A program made the translations under genes and the position numbers. A DNA stretch of 8,085 bases, taken from positions 1-8,085 of the forward strand of contig JAHFCS010000076.1 of assembly GCA_023249395.1 (NCBI GenBank), given 5' to 3'. The notes beneath the pieces are model-generated. The model saw only the letters and a program-made list of their open reading frames with translations. It was not told the origin of the DNA and ran no database searches. Each line of letters begins with the position of its first letter. Position 1 is the stretch's first letter. Shown piece after piece: positions 1 through 5,602 of this stretch. This DNA is from Gemmatimonadota bacterium. GTDB lineage: Bacteria > Gemmatimonadota > Gemmatimonadetes > Gemmatimonadales > Gemmatimonadaceae.

Positions 1-85
1 GAGGATCAGCTACCACAAGGTCTGATTCGGCGAGGGCGAAGCAAGGGAGCCCAAGCGATTTGGAGTGAGAGGTTCGTCGACTCCG

Positions 86-114
86 AAAAAAATTCCTGAA
101 ATATTTTTTTTAAA
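86..114. promoter_or_regulatory. AT-rich A-tract/T-tract island upstream of the ligase operon promoter
   Basis: A run of seven A (86-92) and a run of eight T (104-111) lie about 11 bases apart in an otherwise GC-rich window, and the AT-rich stretch continues to about 130. The two runs can pair only as a weak A/T stem, and there is no GC core, so it is a poor terminator. Its place just upstream of the -35-like element at 128 fits an UP element or a bent-DNA binding site for a regulator. This is inferred from composition and position only. Confidence 0.35.
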
Positions 115-127
115 TGCGGAATAATTA

Positions 128-155
128 TTGCGCGGCCTCTTTTTTGTTTTATACT
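128..155 (+). promoter_or_regulatory. Probable sigma70-type promoter of the ATP-grasp/GNAT/KamA operon
   Basis: TTGCGC (128-133) and TATACT (150-155) are separated by 16 bases. The -10 element matches TATAAT at five of six positions and the -35 starts with TTG. Transcription would begin near 161-163, giving a leader of about 35 bases before the ATG at 197. An AGGGA at 188-192, four bases before that ATG, can act as ribosome binding site. No other convincing promoter is seen before 4277, so this one may drive all four plus-strand genes. Confidence 0.5.
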
Positions 156-196
156 CGTCACTGTGAATCGATCACGCGCGTTTTCGTAGGGACCGA

Positions 197-1420
197 ATGA
201 CCCGAATCGGTTTCGGCTACAACCAGAAGCCGGAGCAATCAGCTCTCATCCGCACCGAGGCGACCGCCCACGCAATAGCGGTGGATGACGGGGAGCTTTC
301 CCGTCCGCGGGAAGAGCCTCCAGCCTCGAGCACCGACGAATTCGCGGAATGGGACAGCAAGGAGACCATCGACGCGGTAGCCGCGGCGCTTTCCGCCCTC
401 GGTGACGTGATCTCCCTCGAGGCGAACGAGGATTTCCCCGAGCTCCTCCGCGACGCGAAGCCCGACATCGTCTTCAACATCGCCGAAGGCAGGTACGGAG
501 TTAATCGCGAGTCCCACGTTCCGGCGATCTGCGAGTTCTATCGAATTCCGTATTCGGGCAGCGATCCGCTGACGCTGTCGCTCTGCCTCGACAAGGCCCG
601 CGCAAAGGAGACTCTCTCCCACCACGGGATTCCGACGGCACGCTTTGCCGTCGTCCGCGAGCTGTCGGAGACCACCCGCGCGTTGAAGGCGCTCCAGCTT
701 CCCCTCTTCGTCAAGCCCGTCCACGAAGGGTCGTCGAAGGGAATCACCGAGCGCAACTTCTGCCGCACCGCTGCCGAGCTCGAAGCCCAGGTCGCGTTCC
801 TCATCGACGCCTACGATCAGCCGGTGATCGTCGAGGAATACCTCCCTGGCGCGGAGTTCACCTGCGCGGTACTCGGCAACGGCAGGACGGCGAAGGTTCT
901 CCCGATTGTCGGGATGAACTTCGCGTCTCTCCCCAAAGGAGCTCTCCCGATTTACGGATACGAGGCGAAGTGGATATGGGATCGCCCCGAGAATCCTCTG
1001 CAGATGTTCGACTGCCCGGCCCACATCGACCCTGCTCTGGCGCGCGCGATCGAGCGAGTGACGCTCGATGCCTACCGCGTGCTCGGCTGCCGCGACTGGT
1101 CGCGGATCGATGTCCGGCTCGACGCGGCCGGCGAACCCAATGTAGTCGAAGTCAATCCTCTTCCCGGAATTCTTCCTGATCCCGCCGACAACTCGTGCTT
1201 CCCGAAAGCAGCGCGCGCGGCGGGTATGAGCTACGACGAGCTCATTCAGTCCTGTCTGAAGCTGGCGGCGACGCGACAGGGCGTTCCGCTCGGACGTCAG
1301 CTGAGAAAGATGCGGACAGATTCGAAGACGGCTTCATCCCAGCGTGCTGCGCGTGCACCGCGATCGCGCGATTCGAAAGGGCCGGTTGCCGATTCTGTTG
1401 CGAACAGACTGAGCGCTTGA
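197..1420 (+). CDS. ATP-grasp ligase, D-alanine-D-alanine-ligase-like (first of two)
   Basis: This 407-residue cytosolic enzyme belongs to the ATP-grasp superfamily, which joins a carboxylate to an amine through an acyl-phosphate using ATP. Visible Ddl-type landmarks are NIAEG at 94-98, SGSDP at 120-124, the ATP-binding lysines K133 and K173, the loop HEGSSKGI at 176-183, EEYLPG at 213-218, an omega-loop-like YGYEAKW at 253-259, and Mg/ATP residues R303, D305, E318 and N320 within EVNPLPGI. The usual N-terminal Ddl motif (GGxSxEREVS, carrying the glutamate that contacts the first D-Ala) is absent, and the tyrosine expected at the end of the omega-loop motif is W259. The substrate is therefore probably not D-Ala. 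Residues 12-46 look like a variable acidic insert. After about 360 there is a basic, Ser/Ala-rich tail with no recognisable domain. The ATG at 197 has a nearby AGGGA. It is the first gene of the operon with the second ligase, GNAT and KamA. Confidence 0.85.
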   Translation: MTRIGFGYNQKPEQSALIRTEATAHAIAVDDGELSRPREEPPASSTDEFAEWDSKETIDAVAAALSALGDVISLEANEDFPELLRDAKPDIVFNIAEGRYGVNRESHVPAICEFYRIPYSGSDPLTLSLCLDKARAKETLSHHGIPTARFAVVRELSETTRALKALQLPLFVKPVHEGSSKGITERNFCRTAAELEAQVAFLIDAYDQPVIVEEYLPGAEFTCAVLGNGRTAKVLPIVGMNFASLPKGALPIYGYEAKWIWDRPENPLQMFDCPAHIDPALARAIERVTLDAYRVLGCRDWSRIDVRLDAAGEPNVVEVNPLPGILPDPADNSCFPKAARAAGMSYDELIQSCLKLAATRQGVPLGRQLRKMRTDSKTASSQRAARAPRSRDSKGPVADSVANRLSA

Positions 1421-1445
1421 TCGTCAGTTAGCAGGACCGTGTGTC

Positions 1446-1464
1446 GCGCGCTCCAGAGGCGCGC
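1446..1464 (+). other. Short GC hairpin in the gap between the two ligase genes
   Basis: GCGCGC at 1446-1451 can pair with GCGCGC at 1459-1464 across a 7-base loop. It lies in the 105-base gap between the first ligase (ends 1420) and the second (starts 1526). There is no T tract after it, so it is not an intrinsic terminator. It might affect mRNA processing or ease translation spacing, or be chance in GC-rich DNA. Nothing else is seen in the gap except the AAGGAG at 1510-1515. Confidence 0.2.
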
Positions 1465-1509
1465 CATTCGCATTGCATTCGTTCGCGACGGAATCCGCCG
1501 GCGCGATGG

Positions 1510-1515
1510 AAGGAG
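1510..1515 (+). promoter_or_regulatory. Ribosome binding site fixing the start of the second ligase
   Basis: AAGGAG lies ten bases before the ATG at 1526. The reading frame is open back to 1439, but the upstream 29 codons give an arginine-rich stretch unlike the family. The protein from 1526 begins MKIGILFDA, the expected first beta-strand of an ATP-grasp N-terminal domain. Both facts favour 1526 as the start. Confidence 0.7.
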
Positions 1516-1525
1516 AAGAGCGAGC

Positions 1526-2548
1526 ATGAAAATCGGAATTCTGTTCGATGCCATGTCCGCCCTGGGGCCGCTGCCGGACGGGCTCATCCTCGAGGCCGTG
1601 GAAGCGGTCGAGGGTGCGATCGCCGCGTGGGGGCACGACGCGGTACGCGTACCCGTCAACCCCGACGGCCGCTGGGTGGAGCGCGTGCGCCGCGCGAAGT
1701 TCGATCTCGTCTTCAACCTCTGCGAAGGAATCGACGGCGTCGCCGAGTTCGAGCCGATGGTCATCTCCGTCCTCGAGCTGTTCGGCATTCCGTACACCGG
1801 GAGCTCGAGCGCAACGACCGCTCTGTGCCTGCACAAGAACATCGTCAACACGCTCCTCGACAGCGCAGGCCTGCCCGTTCCTCGCTGGTCGCTCGCCCGC
1901 CGCGGCGAAGACGTCACCAGCGTCGGATTCCCGGCGATCTGCAAGCCGGCCGCGGAGGACGCTTCGATCGGGATCGAGCAGCGGTCGGTGGTTCGCAGCA
2001 CTCGCGCTCTCATCGCCCGGGTCGAGGCGATGCACGAGCGCTGGGACGAGGTGCTCATCCAGCGGTTCATCGACGGCCGCGAAGTGAACGTCGGGATCGT
2101 CGGGGACGACATCCTGCCGATCGCCGAGATCAACTTCGGCGAGATGCCACACGGAATGTGGAAGATCGTCTCGTACCGGTCGAAGTGGATCACGGGCAGC
2201 GACGAGGACGTGGGCGCTGCTCCCACCTGTCCCGCCAATCTGCCGCGCGCACTCGCGCGCGAGCTCGAGAGAATTTCGCTCGCCGCCTGGCAGGCGGTCG
2301 GCGGAGAAGGCTATGGACGCGCAGACTTCCGCATCGATCGTTCGGGACAGCCGTGGCTCCTCGAGGTGAATCCGAATCCTGATATCTCACCGGGCGCGGG
2401 ACTGGCGAGAATGGCGGGAGTCGCTGGAATGGACTATGCCGCGCTGGTGCGACGCCTGTGCGAGATCGCTCTCGCTCAGCCGGCGATCAATGCCGCTGAG
2501 CTCTGGCCGCGCGCGCTTCTTCTCTCGGGAACAAGTTGGGCGCCGTAG
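1526..2548 (+). CDS. ATP-grasp ligase, D-alanine-D-alanine-ligase-like (second of two)
   Basis: A 340-residue cytosolic ATP-grasp ligase, distantly related to the gene before it but clearly not a recent duplicate. Landmarks are NLCEG at 64-68, YTGSSS at 90-95, ATP-binding lysines K104 and K140, the loop EDASIGI at 144-150 (canonical Ddl has EGSSxGM), YRSKW at 217-221, and metal/ATP residues R265, D267, E280 and N282 in EVNPNPDIS (canonical EVNTLPGMT). The serine of the Ddl substrate triad is replaced by A146, the triad tyrosine by W221, and the N-terminal GGxSxEREVS motif is missing. It should thus ligate an amino acid or peptide other than D-Ala. Its last codons overlap the start of the GNAT gene, which implies coupled translation. 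Family membership is firm; the substrate is unknown. Confidence 0.85.
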   Translation: MKIGILFDAMSALGPLPDGLILEAVEAVEGAIAAWGHDAVRVPVNPDGRWVERVRRAKFDLVFNLCEGIDGVAEFEPMVISVLELFGIPYTGSSSATTALCLHKNIVNTLLDSAGLPVPRWSLARRGEDVTSVGFPAICKPAAEDASIGIEQRSVVRSTRALIARVEAMHERWDEVLIQRFIDGREVNVGIVGDDILPIAEINFGEMPHGMWKIVSYRSKWITGSDEDVGAAPTCPANLPRALARELERISLAAWQAVGGEGYGRADFRIDRSGQPWLLEVNPNPDISPGAGLARMAGVAGMDYAALVRRLCEIALAQPAINAAELWPRALLLSGTSWAP

Positions 2549-3120
2549 CCCGAGTCGGCGCGCTCTCACCGCGCCATCGTGACCGCGTCAGCGGGATTCT
2601 CCGCGCGAGCGAGCTCTTCCGTGAGGAAGAAGTGGAAGTCGCGCTCGAGCTTTTCGATTCTGCGCTCGGTGCTGCTTCTGGCGCACATGATGCAAATGCG
2701 ACGAACACGATCACTCCTCCAGTCAGCTCCGACTATTCCTTCCTCGGCGCCTTCACCCCGGAAGACGAGCTGACCGGCTTTGCCTGCTACGGTCCGACAC
2801 CGGCGACCGATCGCACCTGGGATCTCTACTGGATCGCGGTCGATCCCGCCCGGCAGCGGACGGGTAGCGGAACCATCCTCCTGAACGAGGTTGAACGAAG
2901 GCTCGAGGGACTGAACGCCCGACTGGTAGTAGTTGAGACATCGTCCCGATCCGATTACGCCGCGGCCCGCGGGTTCTATCTGCGACACGGCTACGTCGAA
3001 GCCGCCAGAGCGCGGGAGTTCTACGCGCCGGCGGACGATCGGATCACTTTCACAAAACGGTTGCAAGGCCACGGTAGCGCTCATCGAGAGCGGACCCTCC
3101 ACGGAGCTTCGACACAATGA
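2536..3120 (+). CDS. GNAT-family N-acetyltransferase
   Basis: A 194-residue member of the GNAT superfamily, which moves an acetyl group from acetyl-CoA to an amine. The core is visible: strand beta4 DLYWIAVDP (96-104), the acetyl-CoA pyrophosphate loop QRTGSG (107-112), then helix TILLNEVERRLEG, and motif B around VVVETSSRSDYAAARGFYLRHGY (split here at 131-140 and 141-153). The N-terminal part ELFREEEVEVALELF (26-40) is helical, and residues 45-66 look like a loose insert. The best start in frame is TTG at 2536, which overlaps the end of the upstream ligase by 13 bases; no ATG or GTG suits the conserved N-terminus. The stop overlaps the KamA start as ATGA. The next-door aminomutase recalls AblB, which acetylates beta-lysine to the osmolyte N-epsilon-acetyl-beta-lysine, but this protein is shorter than AblB as I remember it. 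The substrate is thus an inference. Confidence 0.82.
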   Translation: MGAVARVGALSPRHRDRVSGILRASELFREEEVEVALELFDSALGAASGAHDANATNTITPPVSSDYSFLGAFTPEDELTGFACYGPTPATDRTWDLYWIAVDPARQRTGSGTILLNEVERRLEGLNARLVVVETSSRSDYAAARGFYLRHGYVEAARAREFYAPADDRITFTKRLQGHGSAHRERTLHGASTQ

Positions 3121-4277
3121 GTGACTGGCAGAAAATCATCAAGGACGAGAGCATCGCGTCTCTCGAAAAGCTGGCGGACAAGTTCGGCCACGACGTGATC
3201 GACGTCGAGGCCCTCCGCCCGGCATTCGAAAACTTCCAGATGCGGCTCACGCCCGCGGCGCTCGACGCAATCAAGGAAGTCGGCGACCCGATGTGGCAGC
3301 AATACGTGCCGACGGTCGAGGAGCTCGACGTCGTCGACGGCGTCATCGACTCGCTCGACGAGGACGGCGATTCGCCAGTGCCCAACATCACGCATCGCTA
3401 TCCCGACCGCGCTCTCTTCCTCGTGAGCCCCATCTGCGCCACCTACTGCCGCTTCTGCACCCGGCGCCGGAAGGTTGGCGACCCGGAGAAGATCCCTCTC
3501 AACCAGTACGATTCGGCGTTCGAGTATCTCCGGCAGCACACCGAGATCCGCGACGTCATCATGAGCGGCGGCGACCCGATGATGCTGAGCGACCGGCGGC
3601 TGGAATATCTCTTTCAGCAGCTCCGGGCAATCCCGCACATCGAGATCATCCGCATCGGGAGCCGCATCACCTCGCACCTGCCGGAGCGGATCACGCCGGA
3701 ATTCTGCGAGATGGTGCAGAAGTACCACCCGATCTTCATGAACACCCACTTCAATCACCCCGACGAGCTCACGCCGGCGGCGGTTGCCTCGCTCGACCGC
3801 CTGTCCAGGGCAGGCGTGTCGCTCGGCTGCCAGACGGTGCTGCTCAAGGGAGTGAACGACGACGCCAAGGTGATGATGAAGCTGATGCACGAGCTGCTGA
3901 AGGCGCGCGTGCGTCCGTACTACATCTACATGGCCGACCAGGTCGCCGGTGGCGAGCACTTCCGCACCACTGTGCAGAAGGGACTGGAGATCATGCAGGC
4001 GTTGCGTGGCTGGACCTCCGGCCTCGCCGTCCCGCAGTTCGTGATCGACTCCCCGGGTGGCGGAGGCAAGGTTCCGCTTCTTCCGGAGTATGTCGAGGAG
4101 ATCAACGACGACGAGGTGATCTTCCGGAACTACGAGGGAAAGCGCTTCACCTACAAGCAGCCGCGGCAGCTCACGGTCGTCGCGGAGCAGGGCGAGTCGG
4201 ACGTGGTGCCGATCCGGAGAGGAAAGAAAAAGGAGCGAGTTGCCCGGACGAAACGAAGAAAGGCGTCTGGCGAATAG
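3117..4277 (+). CDS. kamA: Lysine 2,3-aminomutase (KamA family radical SAM/PLP enzyme)
   Basis: A 386-residue radical-SAM enzyme expected to turn L-lysine into beta-lysine by a 1,2-amino shift, using a [4Fe-4S] cluster, SAM and PLP. The N-terminal region has the family block SPVPNITHRYPDRALFLVSP (86-105). Cluster cysteines are C107, C111 and C114 in CATYCRFCTRRR. SGGDP at 150-154 is the SAM-contacting loop. R116 matches the arginine that binds the lysine carboxylate. D274 and D311 match Asp293 and Asp330 of the clostridial enzyme, which hold the lysine side-chain amine; glutamate 2,3-aminomutase lacks them. K318 in SPGGGGK is the PLP lysine; the spacing D274-D311-K318 (37 and 7) equals that of the clostridial enzyme. 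The C-terminal zinc cysteines of that enzyme are missing, and the protein ends in a basic tail (367-383). The ATG overlaps the GNAT stop, with GGAG at 3103-3106. EpmB (EF-P modification) is less likely because CTRRR and the long C-terminus are KamA-like. Confidence 0.88.
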   Translation: MSDWQKIIKDESIASLEKLADKFGHDVIDVEALRPAFENFQMRLTPAALDAIKEVGDPMWQQYVPTVEELDVVDGVIDSLDEDGDSPVPNITHRYPDRALFLVSPICATYCRFCTRRRKVGDPEKIPLNQYDSAFEYLRQHTEIRDVIMSGGDPMMLSDRRLEYLFQQLRAIPHIEIIRIGSRITSHLPERITPEFCEMVQKYHPIFMNTHFNHPDELTPAAVASLDRLSRAGVSLGCQTVLLKGVNDDAKVMMKLMHELLKARVRPYYIYMADQVAGGEHFRTTVQKGLEIMQALRGWTSGLAVPQFVIDSPGGGGKVPLLPEYVEEINDDEVIFRNYEGKRFTYKQPRQLTVVAEQGESDVVPIRRGKKKERVARTKRRKASGE

Positions 4278-4298
4278 GCTCGCGCAGTCCAGTTAGTC

Positions 4299-4332
4299 AA
4301 AAGCCGCCGGCATTCAGCCGGCGGCTTTTTTT
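4299..4332. terminator. Strong, probably bidirectional intrinsic terminator between convergent genes
   Basis: The arm AAAAGCCGCCGGC (4299-4311) pairs perfectly with GCCGGCGGCTTTT (4317-4329) across the 5-base loop ATTCA. The stem has a nine-base GC core, and seven T follow on the plus strand (4326-4332). It lies 21 bases after the KamA stop. Read from the other strand the core is followed by four T, and the esterase stop codon (4333-4331) sits inside the T tract, so the same hairpin probably ends both transcripts. Confidence 0.9.
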
Positions 4333-5395
4333 AATGAGCTTGCTGCAGAGCGTTCGAGAAAAAGGGAAGCACCTTCGTCTCGACGCGAAGACGGATATGG
4401 TCGCCGTGTCCGCCATCGTAGAGCTCGAACGAATGCTCGATCCCGAGAGCGGTCATCAATGAGTCGAGCTCGGCGCTTCGGATCGGAATGTCCTTGAAGC
4501 CATCCGAGGTACCTGCGTCGAACGCGATGGCCAGTCGCTTGAGCTTATCCGCGTACTCGCGGACCATCGCCAGTGGACGAACGCTCCAGCGGCGCGCGAT
4601 CCTCCGGTCGAGGATCAGCGAGTCGCCGCTGGCCACGTAGGGAAGGGCGACGTAAAATGGCGGACTGTTCGCGTCGGGGGCGCTGGCGGCGCCAAACGCC
4701 ATGAGCAGATTGGCCACGAACCCCGCTTTCGGAAAATCACTCCAGTCCCTGAGCGCGAGCGCCGCCCTCCAGCTTTTCTCGTAGCCTCGCTCGACGGAAT
4801 AGGAGAATGCCAGGCAGCACGCACTCAGGGCATAAACGGCCGAGAATGTCTCCGGATGCCGCATTCCGACGCGGAGCACTCCGTAGCCACCCATCGAATG
4901 GCCCGCCAGCCCGCGCGCCTTCCGCGTCCTGAGAGTTCGGTACTTCCGGTCGACGTAGTTCACCAGGTCACGGGCGATGAACTGCTCCCAGTTCCCTGTG
5001 ACCGGCGAGTTCGTGTAGAAGCTGCCGTCGTACGCATTCCGCGCGTTCGGCATGACGATGATCATCTCGTTGACTGCGCCGGCCCGGACCAGACTGTCCA
5101 TCGAGAGGCGGATGTTGAGGTTCTGGTAGGCTCCCTTTATCAGTGCCCGGTCGTCGGCGTCGAAGCCGTGCAGAAAATAAAGAACGGGGTATCGGCGCCG
5201 GGGGTGCGTGTCATAGCCCGGAGGGAGATACACCGAGACACGGTCCAACGCCGGGTCGCCGACCATGTTGTGCCTCAGCGCCGGCGCCGGTACCGAGTCA
5301 CGGTGAATCACACCCTGTGCACTCGCCGTCGACGTGGGCCCGTCATACACAACCAAGGCGCTGACCAGAACGACTATCGAGAGACGGCGGCGCAT
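4331..5395 (-). CDS. Secreted alpha/beta-hydrolase, esterase D / PF00756 type
   Basis: A 354-residue exported serine hydrolase. Residues 1-26 form a signal peptide: MRRR, a hydrophobic stretch, and a likely cleavage after ASA (24-26). The mature part has the PF00756 pattern: strand VSVYLPPGY (53-61), oxyanion region YPVLYFLHG (69-77), and nucleophile elbow GHSMGG with S167 at 165-170. The acid is probably D298 in the DAGTSDGF segment, and the histidine is H330 in YDGGHGDH (326-333). Families of this type act on carboxyl esters such as acylated sugars, S-formylglutathione or enterobactin; the signal peptide excludes an S-formylglutathione role in the cytosol, and the true substrate is not evident. 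The ATG at 5395 is preceded by GGAG about 8 bases upstream. It lies downstream of a broken phosphodiesterase fragment and a broken peptidase on the same strand and probably shared their transcript. It ends within the terminator shared with KamA. Confidence 0.85.
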   Translation of the reverse strand: MRRRLSIVVLVSALVVYDGPTSTASAQGVIHRDSVPAPALRHNMVGDPALDRVSVYLPPGYDTHPRRRYPVLYFLHGFDADDRALIKGAYQNLNIRLSMDSLVRAGAVNEMIIVMPNARNAYDGSFYTNSPVTGNWEQFIARDLVNYVDRKYRTLRTRKARGLAGHSMGGYGVLRVGMRHPETFSAVYALSACCLAFSYSVERGYEKSWRAALALRDWSDFPKAGFVANLLMAFGAASAPDANSPPFYVALPYVASGDSLILDRRIARRWSVRPLAMVREYADKLKRLAIAFDAGTSDGFKDIPIRSAELDSLMTALGIEHSFELYDGGHGDHIRLRVETKVLPFFSNALQQAH

Positions 5396-5589
5396 CCACT
5401 GACTCCAGCTGTTCGTGAGGAATTTCGATCGACCATCTCCCGCATCACGTCGGGACGGTCGGTAACAATGCCATCCACTCCTATTCCCAGCAACGACAGC
5501 ATTTCACCGCTGTCGTCAACGGTATACGCATGGACGAGCAGACGTTTCGCATGCGCTCGACGCCAGCACGAGAGGGAGAGCCGAGACAC
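5374..5589 (-). pseudogene. C-terminal remnant of a glycerophosphodiester phosphodiesterase (GDPD)
   Basis: An open frame of 71 codons whose residues 11-53 match the last part of the GDPD TIM barrel: RAHAKRLLVHAYTVDD (11-26) resembles the strand usually written VxAWTVND, and GVDGIVTDRPDVMREMV (37-53) is the typical GVDGIITDRP ending. A full GDPD is about 230-300 residues and needs an N-terminal HRG and metal-binding Glu/Asp residues, none of which is here. The frame is closed upstream by a TAG inside the end of the S9 peptidase, so the rest of the gene is lost and not merely shifted by one base nearby. The GTG at 5589 is only the first possible start. Its stop overlaps the esterase start by about 22 bases. 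It is probably a deletion scar and not a functional protein. Confidence 0.7.
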
Positions 5590-5602
5590 TGTAATGCACC
5601 CG

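Noticed and set aside
1..25. The end of an upstream gene (frame 2 reads RISYHKV then TGA)
   Set aside because: Seven codons cannot be told from chance, and no other frame in 1-196 gives a recognisable protein.
1439..1525. A 29-codon N-terminal extension of the second ligase
   Set aside because: It is Arg-rich without family similarity, and AAGGAG before the ATG at 1526 supports the shorter form.
3117..4277. EpmB, the EF-P lysine-modifying aminomutase
   Set aside because: The cysteine motif ends in CTRRR and the C-terminal segment is long, as in KamA, and no EpmA or efp gene is nearby.
3293..4462. A 389-codon plus-strand frame inside and past KamA
   Set aside because: It is a shifted frame of KamA that gives Arg/His/Ala-rich low-complexity protein, and it passes through the terminator.
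5530..5590. A lipoprotein signal (SALPLVLASSAC) in another minus-strand frame beside the GDPD fragment
   Set aside because: The frame has no clear start and stops within about ten codons after the cysteine, so it is probably chance.
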